DNA from: Actinopolymorpha pittospori
GTDB taxonomy: Bacteria; Actinomycetota; Actinomycetes; Propionibacteriales; Actinopolymorphaceae
Assembly (NCBI RefSeq): GCF_014873875.1
Contig: NZ_JADBEM010000001.1
Location: 4,898,001-4,962,000 of the forward strand
Direction of reading: 5' to 3'
DNA length: 64,000 nucleotides
The translations under genes and the position numbers were made by a program. A model generated the notes under the pieces. The model did no database searches. It saw nothing but the letters and a program-made list of their open reading frames with translations, and was not told the origin of the DNA. Of this stretch, positions 8,018 to 16,470 are shown one piece after another; the stretch's first letter is position 1; each line of letters begins with the position of its first letter.

Positions 8018-9039
8018 GTGGTGTGGTGACGACGGCGACCGGCTCGCTGCTGCGGGCAAGCCACCTGCGCGCGGCCTACAGCGGGGACGGCGGCCAGGTC
8101 GTCGCGGTCGACGACGTGTCGATCGACGTCGGCAAGGGCGAGGTTCTCGGCGTCGCGGGTGAGTCGGGCTGCGGAAAGTCCACGCTCGGCGCGATTCTGT
8201 CGCTGACCGTACGGCCGCCGCTGTTCGTGCTGGGCGGGGAGCTGGAGGTCGACGGCAACCAGCTCGACCTGGGCCCGGACCGCCGGCCGCCTCGGGCCTG
8301 GCGTGGCGAGGTGGTGTCCCTGCTGCCGCAGGGCGCGATGAACTCGCTCAGCCCGACGGTGCGGATCCGTGACTTCGCCTACGACGTGATCCGAGCCCAC
8401 CAGCCCGGAGTGCGGCGACCCGACGCGATCGAGCGCACCCGGGAGCGGCTCGAACAGCTCGACCTGCCGGCGCGGGTGCTCGACTACTACCCCCACCAGC
8501 TCAGTGGGGGTATGAAGCAGCGGGTCGTCACGGTCGTGTCGACCCTGTTGAACCCGCGGTTGCTGATCGCCGACGAGCCGACGTCGGCGCTGGACGTCTC
8601 CTCCCAGCGAATCCTGATCGAGATGCTGCGGGAGATGCTGGCCCGCGACATCATCGGCGGTGTCATCTTCATCACCCACGACCTGCCGGTGCTCAACACG
8701 ATCGCCGACCGGATCGCCATCATGTACGCGGGCAAGATCGCGGAGGTGGGCACCGCGAACGAGCTGATCAACCGGCCCCGGCATCCCTACAGCGGGGCGC
8801 TGTTGTCGTCGGTGCTCGTACCCGAACCCCAGATGCGACGAACCCGCGTCCGCGGTATCCCCGGTGCGCCGCCCAGCCTCGCTCATCCACCCGCGGGGTG
8901 CCGGTTCCATCCCCGCTGTCCGTTGGTGATGAACGTCTGCCGTGAGCAGGAACCCCCTCAGGTCGGCGACGACCGTCACCACGCCCACTGCTGGTGGGCC
9001 GACCAGCACCCGGGCCAGCCGGTGGAGGTGACTCGATGA
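8014..9039 (+). CDS. ABC importer ATPase, DppD/OppD type
   Basis: ATP-binding subunit of 341 residues. Walker A is GESGCGKST, the Q-loop is in LLPQGAMNSLSP, the signature is LSGGMKQR, Walker B is LLIADEPTSALD, and the switch histidine is in ITHDL. The C-terminal oligopeptide-transporter domain has the usual cysteines (GCRFHPRCPL, NVCREQEPP, HAHCWW), which in homologues bind an Fe-S cluster. ATG 8014 overlaps the upstream stop as ATGA; a longer upstream frame reads back into the permease gene and was not used. It works with the next gene as a heterodimeric ATPase. Confidence 0.93.
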   Translation: MSGVVTTATGSLLRASHLRAAYSGDGGQVVAVDDVSIDVGKGEVLGVAGESGCGKSTLGAILSLTVRPPLFVLGGELEVDGNQLDLGPDRRPPRAWRGEVVSLLPQGAMNSLSPTVRIRDFAYDVIRAHQPGVRRPDAIERTRERLEQLDLPARVLDYYPHQLSGGMKQRVVTVVSTLLNPRLLIADEPTSALDVSSQRILIEMLREMLARDIIGGVIFITHDLPVLNTIADRIAIMYAGKIAEVGTANELINRPRHPYSGALLSSVLVPEPQMRRTRVRGIPGAPPSLAHPPAGCRFHPRCPLVMNVCREQEPPQVGDDRHHAHCWWADQHPGQPVEVTR

Positions 9040-9848
9040 ACGCACCGAGCAGCGCGCCCGGATCGCAGCCCCTCGTCGAGGCGAAGGGACTCACCCGCGT
9101 CTTCGGGCACGGGGCCAACGCCGTCCGTGCGGTGGACGACGTGTCGTTCACGCTGGGGCGCCAGGAGGTCGTCACCATCGTGGGGGAGAGCGGTAGCGGC
9201 AAGTCGACGCTCGCCCGGCTGGTGCTGCGGCTGCTCGAGCCGACCGGGGGAACGCTCCACCTGGCCGGACGGGACGTCACCGCGCTCAAGGGCCGCGAGC
9301 TGCGGTCCTACTGGCGCGACGTCCAGGCGGTCTTCCAGGACCCGTTCAGCTCGTTCAACCAGTTCTTCACCGTACGCCGGCTGCTCGGGCGATCCCTGCG
9401 GCTGGCCACCGGGACGGGCGGCGACCAGGGCGAGACGATGATGACCCAGGCGCTCGAGCATGTCGGACTGACCGGCGCCGACGTCCTCGACAAGTGGCCG
9501 CACCAGCTCTCCGGGGGCCAGCGGCAGCGGGTGATGATCGCCCGGGCGCTGATGATGCAGCCGCGCATCCTGGTCGCCGACGAGGCCACCTCGATGCTCG
9601 ACGCGTCGCTGCGGGCGAACATCCTCAACGTCCTCGGCGACCTGCGCCGCGACCACGACATGACGATCCTGTTCATCACCCACGACATCGGCCAGGCCTG
9701 CTACGTGAGCGACCGGGTGCTCGTGATGTGTCAGGGCGAGCTTGTCGAGCACGGCCCGACCGACCAGGTCATCTTCGACCCACAGCACGAGTACACGAGG
9801 CGACTGCTGGCCGACGTACCCCGGCTGCACGAGAACATCCTCGACTAG
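9036..9848 (+). CDS. ABC importer ATPase, DppF/OppF type
   Basis: Second ATP-binding subunit, 270 residues. Walker A is GESGSGKST, the Q-loop is in VFQDPFSSFNQF, the signature is LSGGQRQR, and Walker B is ILVADEATSMLD followed by ITHDI. It lacks the cysteine-rich C-terminal domain of its partner and ends soon after PQHEYTRRLLADVPRL, so it is the shorter member of the pair. ATG 9036 overlaps the preceding stop as ATGA. It is the last gene of the operon, and a strong inverted repeat follows at 9855-9899. Confidence 0.93.
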   Translation: MNAPSSAPGSQPLVEAKGLTRVFGHGANAVRAVDDVSFTLGRQEVVTIVGESGSGKSTLARLVLRLLEPTGGTLHLAGRDVTALKGRELRSYWRDVQAVFQDPFSSFNQFFTVRRLLGRSLRLATGTGGDQGETMMTQALEHVGLTGADVLDKWPHQLSGGQRQRVMIARALMMQPRILVADEATSMLDASLRANILNVLGDLRRDHDMTILFITHDIGQACYVSDRVLVMCQGELVEHGPTDQVIFDPQHEYTRRLLADVPRLHENILD

Positions 9849-9854
9849 CCGGAG

Positions 9855-9899
9855 CCGGACCCCGGGCGTGCCGCGAGTGGGGCGCGGCCCGGGGTCCGG
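9855..9899 (+). terminator. Terminator after the ABC importer operon
   Basis: Perfect 13-bp inverted repeat, CCGGACCCCGGGC at 9855-9867 and GCCCGGGGTCCGG at 9887-9899, with a 19-base loop, seven bases after the last stop. There is no T-run, which is normal for high-GC actinobacteria. Confidence 0.7.
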
Positions 9900-10182
9900 G
9901 TCCGTACGCAGCCCGGTGGAAGAGGCGATGTCCCTCGCCGAGTACTTCGGTGCGCTGGCCGACCTTCGTACGCCTCACGCGACACGGCGCCGGCGCAACT
10001 GTCAACTGATTCTTTACAGTTTGCGATCCCTTACGGGAAAGGGCTGAGCGCCGTTTGGGTGCTTCGCCCTCGGTCCCTGAGAGTGCCCCGGGGAGCGCCC
10101 CCTAAGGGTGGAGCTAGCCCCACCACAGGGTGGGGCATCAGCCTTATCGAGCGGCGGCCCGAATCTCCGTAGCGTCCTTGAC
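9900..10182. other. Intergenic region before the DUF1023 gene
   Basis: No confident gene. A 39-codon frame at 9928-10047 begins SLAEYFGALADLRTPHATR, faintly like the N-terminus of ISAs1-type transposases; it breaks off and no terminal inverted repeats were found, so at most it is a relic. The part from 10107 on holds the inverted repeats and -10 box of the next gene. Confidence 0.4.
10107..10136 (+). promoter_or_regulatory. Overlapping inverted repeats upstream of the DUF1023 gene
   Basis: GGTGGAGCTAGCCCCACC at 10107-10124 is a near-palindrome, and GCCCCACC-ACAG-GGTGGGGC at 10117-10136 is a perfect 8-bp inverted repeat sharing its centre arm. With a leaderless start at 10183 (TAGCGT at 10170-10175), these lie at roughly -76 to -47, a fitting place for an activator or repressor. 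The regulator is unknown. Confidence 0.5.
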
Positions 10183-11097
10183 GTGCGGAGCTTGCTGACC
10201 TCAATCCTCCTCGCGAGCGTGGTGATGGCGACCGGAACCGGTGCCGACGCGCTCGCGACACCGGACACGCGTCCGGCGCTACCACCGCTGCGCTACGCCG
10301 CCCAGGTCGTCGACGGACACGAGCTTCTGGCCTACGACGCCGAAGGCGACGGACGGATCGTCGAGGTACTCGGCGACCTGCGGCATGCCGACCACATCGC
10401 CGTCCTCGTCCCTGGTGCGGGGCACAGCCTCGACACCTACTTCTCCGGCCGTGCGGGCGGGACACCCCGGCAGTCCGGGCTGGCGCTGCTCGCGGAGTTG
10501 CGCCGGCAGGCGCCGCACGAGCAGGTCGCGGTCGTCGTCTGGCTCGGCTACGACACCCCCGAAGGGGTGGATGCGGCCTCCGCGCGCTCGGACCGGGCTC
10601 GCCCCGGTGCCCGCGATCTGGCCCGCCTGACCCACCAACTGCCGGCCGCGGCCCGGATCACCCTTGTCGGACACAGCTACGGTTCGGTCGTCATCGGCCA
10701 GGCCGCCCCCGCCGCCCGGGCCGACGACATCGTTGTGGTCGGCAGCCCTGGGCTGGACGCCGCCGTGGAGGCCGACCTGCGCACCGGCGCAACCGTGTGG
10801 GCGGCCCGCGCGCCGGGCGACCCGATCAGGTTCGCGCCGCCGGTACGGATCGCCGGATGGGGGCACGGGGCGGCTCCGACCTCATCGAGCTTCGGCGCCC
10901 GGTCCTTCGCCGTCGGCGACATCCGCGGCCACTCGAGCTACTTCACACCGGGCAGCGAGTCGCTGTCCAACATCGCGCGGATCGTGCGCGGCCGGCCCGA
11001 CGAGGTGACCGGTCCCACGCCGAGGACACCGCGTCCCGAAACCACCGTGACCATGCCGGTCGCCAGCGTGGCGGCGGCACCGAAGGGAGCAATCTGA
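10183..11097 (+). CDS. Secreted DUF1023 alpha/beta hydrolase
   Basis: An alpha/beta-hydrolase of the actinobacterial DUF1023 family, 304 residues, probably exported. A short hydrophobic N-terminus (VRSLLTSILLASVVMATGTG) fits a signal peptide. The nucleophile elbow is GHSYGS, and the family segment VVVWLGYDTPEGVDAASARS is present. GTG 10183 was chosen because TAGCGT ends seven bases before it, as in other leaderless genes here, and because the signal peptide then begins at once; a frame from 10108 would swallow the regulatory palindromes. The stop and the next start overlap as TGATG, tying it to the acyltransferase. Substrate unknown; ester or lipid modification at the envelope is an inference from the pairing. 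Confidence 0.85.
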   Translation: MRSLLTSILLASVVMATGTGADALATPDTRPALPPLRYAAQVVDGHELLAYDAEGDGRIVEVLGDLRHADHIAVLVPGAGHSLDTYFSGRAGGTPRQSGLALLAELRRQAPHEQVAVVVWLGYDTPEGVDAASARSDRARPGARDLARLTHQLPAAARITLVGHSYGSVVIGQAAPAARADDIVVVGSPGLDAAVEADLRTGATVWAARAPGDPIRFAPPVRIAGWGHGAAPTSSSFGARSFAVGDIRGHSSYFTPGSESLSNIARIVRGRPDEVTGPTPRTPRPETTVTMPVASVAAAPKGAI

Positions 11098-12356
11098 TGG
11101 CCGGCACCGTCGCCTTCCGAGCCGACAAGCCAGTCCGCGGTCGCGGGCCGTGGCAGGCGTTCGTGGACAAGGTGGAAGCCAACACACCGGCGTCCCGGGA
11201 CCGCGCCATCGACGCGTTCCGCGCGCTGGCCACCCTCGGAGTCATCGTCGGACACTGGCTGGTCGGAGCGCTGGTCCTGCAACCCGACGGGGCCCTGCGC
11301 ATCTCCAGCCCGCTGCGTGACCTCGGCGCGTTGGCGCCGGCGAGTTGGGTGCTGCAGATGCTCGGCCTGTTCTTCCTCGTCGGCGGCCACTCCTCGGCCC
11401 TGAGCCTGGTGCGGTCCAGTGCCCGCGGGGAGTCCTACCTGGACTGGGTACGCAAGCGGTTCGTCCGGCTGGTCCGTCCGGTGGCGGCGGCGACCGCGCT
11501 GTCGGCGGCCAGCCTGGTGGTCCTCGGCGCGATCGGGGTTCCGTCCGGAACCCTGCGCACGTGGGTGGTCCTGCTGGTCCAGCCGTTCTGGTTCATCGCT
11601 GTCTACGTCGGGTTGACGGCGCTCACGAAGTACGCGATGGCCGCGGATCGGCGGATGGGTGCCTGGGCGGCGCTGCCGTTGCTCGTGATGGTCGCGGCCG
11701 GAGACTTCCTGCGGTACGGCCCCTGGCAGGACTCGGTGCCGGGCTGGATCGGCCTGGTCAACCTGGTGCCGGGGTGGCTGTTCGCCTACCAGCTGGGCGT
11801 GTCGTGGGCGCAAGGTCGGCTTGCGCGTCGCGGCGCGTGGCTGCTGGTGGTCGGAGGCGCCGCGCTGTTCGCCGTCCTCCTGCTGGTGTTCCACTACCCG
11901 GCCAGCATGGTGGGAGTGCCGGGCGCCGACCGTTCCAACGCCCACCCGCCGTCGCTGCTGGTACCGGCGCTCGCGGCCTTCCAGTCCGGGATGGCTCTCC
12001 TCCTGCACGGCCGGGTCAGCGCGCTCATGCGTCGGCCCCGGGTGTGGGCCGCGGTGGCGGTCGTCAACCTCAGCGCGATGACGATCTTCTGCTGGCACCA
12101 GGTGCCGATGGTGCTGGTCTCACTCGGTGGTGGCGCCGCGCTCGGTGGTGTGCCGGGCCTCACCACGCCACCCGTCGACGTCGCCTGGCTGCTGGCCCGG
12201 GTGGGCTGGTTGCCGGTGATGGGGCTGGTGCTCGTCGCGTTGGTCGGACTGACCCGGAGGTTCGAGGCACCCTGGGGCGTGCGGACACCCCTGGCCAGGG
12301 TGGTGGCGGTGGGGGCGACGCTGGTGTCCGCGGGGTTCTTCGTGGCGCTCTACTGA
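11097..12356 (+). CDS. Acyltransferase family 3 membrane protein
   Basis: Polytopic membrane protein of 419 residues with about ten hydrophobic segments. The acyltransferase-3 N-terminal motif is present: DAFRALATLGVIVGHWLV, with the conserved Arg and the proposed catalytic His. Members move acyl groups onto extracytoplasmic sugars or other envelope molecules. It is translationally coupled to the DUF1023 hydrolase, which may act on the same product. The start ATG 11097 follows GAAGGGAG. The gene ends in a stem-loop shared with the convergent fahA. Confidence 0.85.
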   Translation: MAGTVAFRADKPVRGRGPWQAFVDKVEANTPASRDRAIDAFRALATLGVIVGHWLVGALVLQPDGALRISSPLRDLGALAPASWVLQMLGLFFLVGGHSSALSLVRSSARGESYLDWVRKRFVRLVRPVAAATALSAASLVVLGAIGVPSGTLRTWVVLLVQPFWFIAVYVGLTALTKYAMAADRRMGAWAALPLLVMVAAGDFLRYGPWQDSVPGWIGLVNLVPGWLFAYQLGVSWAQGRLARRGAWLLVVGGAALFAVLLLVFHYPASMVGVPGADRSNAHPPSLLVPALAAFQSGMALLLHGRVSALMRRPRVWAAVAVVNLSAMTIFCWHQVPMVLVSLGGGAALGGVPGLTTPPVDVAWLLARVGWLPVMGLVLVALVGLTRRFEAPWGVRTPLARVVAVGATLVSAGFFVALY

Positions 12357-12378
12357 TCTGCCCGGCCGGGCGGATCAG
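12353..12378. terminator. Bidirectional terminator between the acyltransferase gene and fahA
   Basis: CTGATCTGCCCGG at 12353-12365 abuts CCGGGCGGATCAG at 12366-12378, a 13-bp inverted repeat with one mismatch. It overlaps the acyltransferase stop and precedes the fahA stop, so it can serve both convergent genes. Confidence 0.65.
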
Positions 12379-12380
12379 TG

Positions 12381-13646
12381 TCAGGGAGCGACGGCCGGCT
12401 CCGGTGCCCCGGTGGGTGCCGGAGCCGATCCGTGCGAGGCAGGCCGGACCCGGCCGGTCACCGCGCCGAAGCCGAGGCGGGCGCCGTCGAGTGCGGGTGC
12501 GGTGGCCTGGACGATCACCTCGTCGCCGTCCTCAAGGAAGGACCGGGTGGTGCCGTCCGGAAGGACGATCGGCGTGCTGCCACCGGAGGTGATCTCGATC
12601 AACGACCCGCACTCGTCCTCACCAGGGCCGGAGACGGTGCCGGAGGCGATCAGGTCGCCGGTGCGCAGCGAAGCACCGTTGGAGGTGAGATGGGCGAGCA
12701 TCTGCGCCGGGGTCCAGTACATCCCGGCGTACTGCGGACGGGCGACGACGTGGCCGTTCAGCCGGACCTCCAGGTCGAGGTCGAGCCCGAAGTCGTGCTC
12801 GCCGCGCAGATAGGAGAGCGGCGGAGGCTCCTGGGTCGGCGGCGCCACCATGGCCCCGTCGAGCGCGTCGAGGGGGACCACCCACGGCGAGATGGAGGTC
12901 AGGAACGACTTGCCGAGGAAGGGGCCGAGCGGACGGGCCTCCCAGGACTGCAGGTCGCGTGCCGACCAGTCGTTGACGAGGACGGCGCCGAAGACGTGTT
13001 CGCGTACGTCGTCGACGCCGACCTGCTGGCCCCGGACCGTGGGTGTGCCGATCACGAACCCGATCTCGGCCTCGAGGTCGAGTTGGGCCGTCGGCCCGAA
13101 CGACGGGGACGTCGAGCCGGGCGTCCGGCGCTGCCCGTCCGGCCGGATGACGGGAGTGCCGGACACCGCGACCGTCCCGGCCCGGCCGTGGTAGCCGATC
13201 GGCAGGTGCCGCCAGTTGGCCGGCAGCGGGGGCTCGTCGGGGCGGAACAGCCGGCCGAGCCGACGGGCGTGATGCTCGGAGGCGTAGAAGTCGACATAGT
13301 CGGCGACCTCGAACGGCAGGTGCATCCGGACCTGGTCCAGCGGGATGAGTTCGGACTCGACCAGCGCGCGGTAGGTCTCGTCGGTCAGGCGTTCGGTCAG
13401 CCACTGGCGGACGGCGTGCCAGGCTCTGCTGCCGAGCGCCAGGAAGGGGTTGAGCGACGGCGCGGCGAACACGCTCGCGAAGTCGGCCCATTCGCTCGCC
13501 GCGAGAGGGGCGAGGTCGAGGACGTGGTCGCCGATGGCGACACCGACCCGCGGCTCCTCCTCAGCGTGGGAGAAGACGCCGTAAGGGAGGTTCTGCACCG
13601 GGAAGTGCGAACCTTCGGCTACGGGAACCCAACTCGTCACGGCCAC
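12381..13646 (-). CDS. fahA: Fumarylacetoacetase
   Basis: Hydrolyses fumarylacetoacetate to fumarate and acetoacetate, the last step of the homogentisate pathway. The 421-residue protein has the small N-terminal SH3-like domain (FPVQNLPYGVFS, RVGVAIGDHVLDLAPL) and the larger FAH domain: DYVDFYASEHHA, LPIGYHGRAGT, LDLEAEIGFVIG, VNDWSARDLQSWE and GSLIEITSGG. The acidic metal ligands (EAE, D of NDWSARD) and the catalytic HH of SEHHA are in place. It is preceded by a short gap of three bases after an unknown gene on the same strand, so the two form an operon. Maleylacetoacetate isomerase is not in the window. Confidence 0.96.
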   Translation of the reverse strand: MAVTSWVPVAEGSHFPVQNLPYGVFSHAEEEPRVGVAIGDHVLDLAPLAASEWADFASVFAAPSLNPFLALGSRAWHAVRQWLTERLTDETYRALVESELIPLDQVRMHLPFEVADYVDFYASEHHARRLGRLFRPDEPPLPANWRHLPIGYHGRAGTVAVSGTPVIRPDGQRRTPGSTSPSFGPTAQLDLEAEIGFVIGTPTVRGQQVGVDDVREHVFGAVLVNDWSARDLQSWEARPLGPFLGKSFLTSISPWVVPLDALDGAMVAPPTQEPPPLSYLRGEHDFGLDLDLEVRLNGHVVARPQYAGMYWTPAQMLAHLTSNGASLRTGDLIASGTVSGPGEDECGSLIEITSGGSTPIVLPDGTTRSFLEDGDEVIVQATAPALDGARLGFGAVTGRVRPASHGSAPAPTGAPEPAVAP

Positions 13647-13649
13647 GTG

Positions 13650-14558
13650 TCAATCCTGCAGGATTTCAAGGCGCAGGAGGTCCTCCAAGGGTTCGGACAC
13701 GCTGCACGAACCGAACGAGGTGAACCAGCGCCGCGTCGAGGCGGCGGCCCGGTCGTCGAGCGCCCGGACGGCGGCGCTGATCGCGTTGGTGTCCCGGTCG
13801 GCGAGGATCTCGATGAGCGCGTCCTCATCGGCGCCGTCGAGTCCTGCGCGGGTGGCCAGGGCGACGTTGAGGAACCCGTGGCGTTCGAGCGCCGGTACCC
13901 CGTCTGGCCGGCCCACCGGTCGATCCGTCGGTCGATCCGTCGTACGGACGGCGTGGTGGAGGCCCGCAGTGCACTTGAACGACAACTCCCGGTCGAGGCA
14001 GGCCAGGATGAATCGAGCGACCTCCCGCTCCGCGGGGAAGGCCTCGGTCACCTCACCGCCGGTGCGGAGCTTGGCCCGGAACCCGGTCTCGGCCGCGGCG
14101 TCCAGGGCAGTCTCCCAGCCGGGGACGCGGGGGACCTCGACGGTCACGAGAACGTCGTCGGGCAGGTCGGCGGAGTCCAGCGCCCGTGCGACGCGTTCGA
14201 CGTTGCGCCCGAGTTGCGGCTCGTCCCGTAGGGCGATCTCCAGCCCGACCAGCCGGATCCGCTCGACGCGCCCGGTCCAGACGAGGGCGGGCTCGATCGC
14301 GCCGGCGCCGCCAGCGACCACCAGGCCGAGTGCGAGGGGGTCGTCTCCTGGCTGATCATCGAGCGCGGTGGCGAGTTCGGGCAGCAGGGCGTCGGGGCAC
14401 AGGAACGGTCCGAGGAGATCGGCGTACCAGTCGCCACGGTGGGCGAAGTGGGCCGGAACCGCCGCTGCGAGGGGCTCCCCGGCCGGCGGGAAGAGCGCCG
14501 CGTCGTCGACCAGCCCGGCGTACAACGGCGGGATCTGACGAGCGCGCGCGGTGGTCAT
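13650..14558 (-). CDS. Conserved protein of unknown function, operon with fahA
   Basis: I do not recognise a characterised family. The 302-residue protein is soluble, with no signal peptide or membrane segment. Visible features are an N-terminal PPLYAGLVDDAALFPPAG, a central alternation of strands and helices (DVLVTVEVPRVPGWETALDA, AKLRTGGEVTEAFPAE), and KCTAGLHHAV, which resembles a TIM-barrel-type strand end. A short Asp-Arg-Pro repeat (TTDRPTDRPVGRP) comes from a 13-bp DNA duplication near 13920-13945. ATG 14558 is preceded by TAGAGT eight bases upstream. It lies three bases upstream of fahA in the same direction, so a role in tyrosine catabolism is likely by context. Confidence 0.75.
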   Translation of the reverse strand: MTTARARQIPPLYAGLVDDAALFPPAGEPLAAAVPAHFAHRGDWYADLLGPFLCPDALLPELATALDDQPGDDPLALGLVVAGGAGAIEPALVWTGRVERIRLVGLEIALRDEPQLGRNVERVARALDSADLPDDVLVTVEVPRVPGWETALDAAAETGFRAKLRTGGEVTEAFPAEREVARFILACLDRELSFKCTAGLHHAVRTTDRPTDRPVGRPDGVPALERHGFLNVALATRAGLDGADEDALIEILADRDTNAISAAVRALDDRAAASTRRWFTSFGSCSVSEPLEDLLRLEILQD

Positions 14559-14673
14559 CCCCCCACACTCTAGGCCATCTGGGCACACTCTCCCCGGCTA
14601 CGAAGGGTCCTCGTCCGGCCGGCCGCCGCGAGGCCGCCGACGGGGGCAGACCTCGGGGGAGGGTGCTTCCTGG

Positions 14674-14679
14674 TTTGAT
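14674..14679 (+). promoter_or_regulatory. Leaderless -10 box for the MFS gene
   Basis: TTTGAT ends six bases before GTG 14686. It supports that start over other in-frame choices, since no ribosome site is correctly spaced. Confidence 0.4.
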
Positions 14680-14685
14680 GTGGCG

Positions 14686-16260
14686 GTGAGCACCGGCGCC
14701 CGGCTGACGGCACGTTGGCGTGGGAGCGCGACGCATCGGGTCTACAGCGTCGTCGTCTTCGTCGTGCTCGCCTCGATCGACAACGTCGCCGCTGTCCTGG
14801 TCCCTCCGCTCTACAGTCCGATCGCCCGCGACCTGGGCGTCCGCGAGGGTGCCGTCGGTCTGGTCACCGCCGCGAGCTTCCTGGTGGCGGCGGTCGCCGC
14901 GGTCGCCTGGGCCTACGCCGGAGACCGGACCCGTCGCAAGCCGATGCTGATGATCGGCACGCTCGTCTGGGCGGCGGGAACGAGCGGCACCGCGCTCGCC
15001 GGCAGCTACCTCGCCTTCTTCGCGGCGCAGATGGTGGCGGCCATCGGCCTGGGCGCCGTGGCATCGGTCGGCTTCTCCGTCGTCAGCGACCTGATCGCGC
15101 CGAAGCGACGCGGCCTGGTGATGAGTTTCTGGGGACTCTCGCAGGGGGTCGGGACGCTGGTCGGGACGCTGCTCGCCGGCGTTCTCGGCGCCGCCGACTG
15201 GCGCCGGCCGTTCCTGGTTCTCGCGATCGTCGGGCTGGTGGCGACCCTGGCCTACTTCCTCACCTACGACGTCCGGCGCGGCCAGAGCGAACCCGAACTC
15301 GCGAGGATCTTCGCCGAGGGCGGCGACTACGACCACCGGATCAGCCGGGCCGACCTGCCGGGCATCCTCAGCCGCCGGACCAACGTGTGGCTGGTGATGC
15401 AGGGCTTCACCGCGCAGTTCGTGTTCGGCTCGCTGGTCTGGCTGCCCCGGCTCTTCCAGGCGAAGGCGGAGGCGCAGGGTCATCCCGAGGAGATCGCCAT
15501 CGTCATCGGGAGTCTGTTCGCCACGCTCTTCCAGTTGGGCGGGGTGTTCTCGATCGCCGGCGGGTTGATCGGGGACCGGCTGCAGCGTCGCACGCCGCGA
15601 GGCCGGGCGCTCGTCGCGGCCGTCGGCATCCTCGCCGGTGTTCCGTTCTACGTCGTCCTGTTCTTCGTACCGCTGCGGGTCTCCGTGCCGGACGACGCGG
15701 GGACGGGCGCCGTCGCCCTCGCCGTCGTGTCCAGCATCGTGACCGAGCCGACCATCACGGTCAGTTTCGTCCTGGCGATGCTCGCCCTCGCCCTGACCTC
15801 CGCGAACTCCCCGAACTGGTACGCCCTGCTCGCCGACGTCAACCCACCCGAGCACCGGGGCACCGTCTACAGCGCGGGCAACCTCGTCAACGGAGTCGGC
15901 CGGGCGCTCGGCAACGGCCTCGTCGGCGTCAGCTTCCGGGCACTGCAGGGCGCCTTCCCTCCACCGATGAACTTCGCGCTCGGGCTCGCGGCGTTCCAGG
16001 TCTTCTTCCTCCCGACCGGAGTGATGTACTGGCTCGCCTCGCGGACCTCCCCGCGCGACATCGACGACGTACGTCAGACCCTGCGGGCTCGCGTCGCCGC
16101 GGAGACCGGGCCGGGATCGAGACCGGGATCAGGATCGGGATCCGGGTCGGGGAGCGGGCCGGAGTCCGGGAGCGACGCGGAGTCCAGGAGCGACGCGGAG
16201 ACCGCGGCGGAGAAGAAGTCCGCGCCACGGCACGGCACGGAGCGGGACGTTCGCGACTGA
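14686..16260 (+). CDS. MFS transporter
   Basis: Major facilitator of 524 residues with about 12 membrane segments. The cytoplasmic loop-2 motif reads AYAGDRTRRKPML, and the proton-symport-like segment is VSDLIAPKRRGLVMSFWGLSQGVG. It resembles the spinster-like and organic-anion branches. The C-terminus ends in about 45 low-complexity residues rich in Gly, Ser, Asp and Glu (repeats of SGSG) and is probably unstructured. The gene is divergent from the fahA operon and just upstream of homogentisate dioxygenase, so uptake of an aromatic acid is a reasonable inference. Substrate cannot be read from sequence. Confidence 0.85.
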   Translation: MSTGARLTARWRGSATHRVYSVVVFVVLASIDNVAAVLVPPLYSPIARDLGVREGAVGLVTAASFLVAAVAAVAWAYAGDRTRRKPMLMIGTLVWAAGTSGTALAGSYLAFFAAQMVAAIGLGAVASVGFSVVSDLIAPKRRGLVMSFWGLSQGVGTLVGTLLAGVLGAADWRRPFLVLAIVGLVATLAYFLTYDVRRGQSEPELARIFAEGGDYDHRISRADLPGILSRRTNVWLVMQGFTAQFVFGSLVWLPRLFQAKAEAQGHPEEIAIVIGSLFATLFQLGGVFSIAGGLIGDRLQRRTPRGRALVAAVGILAGVPFYVVLFFVPLRVSVPDDAGTGAVALAVVSSIVTEPTITVSFVLAMLALALTSANSPNWYALLADVNPPEHRGTVYSAGNLVNGVGRALGNGLVGVSFRALQGAFPPPMNFALGLAAFQVFFLPTGVMYWLASRTSPRDIDDVRQTLRARVAAETGPGSRPGSGSGSGSGSGPESGSDAESRSDAETAAEKKSAPRHGTERDVRD

Positions 16261-16335
16261 TCGGCGTACGGTCAGGGCAGGACCCGCGAGCGACGTGCCG
16301 CCGGCGGACGCGTGAGGCCGGCAGCCGCAGACCCG

Positions 16336-16398
16336 ACAGAGCCATACAGAGCCATACAGGGGCGGACAGGGGCTGACAGGCCCGGACAGCGCTGACAG
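16336..16398 (+). repeat. Seven ACAG repeats at 10-bp period upstream of hmgA
   Basis: ACAG occurs at 16336, 16346, 16356, 16366, 16376, 16386 and 16395, so six copies are exactly 10 bp apart and the last is 9 bp on. One helical turn of spacing would put every copy on the same face of the DNA. The block ends about 70 bp before hmgA and may be an operator array. Confidence 0.6.
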
Positions 16399-16470
16399 AA
16401 CAAGACGCGGAGGCCGTCCGGTCCGGAGCGTTCGAGGGACGCGGTCCGGTCGGCGGAGGGGGATACGACG

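Noticed and set aside
9928..10047. 39-codon frame resembling the N-terminus of an ISAs1 transposase
   Set aside because: The likeness covers under 20 residues, the frame ends at once, and no inverted ends or target duplication were found. Kept only as a note on the intergenic region.
16100..16250. Gly/Ser repeat at the MFS C-terminus as a separate gene or frameshift
   Set aside because: It stays in frame with the transporter to the stop codon and is a plain low-complexity tail.
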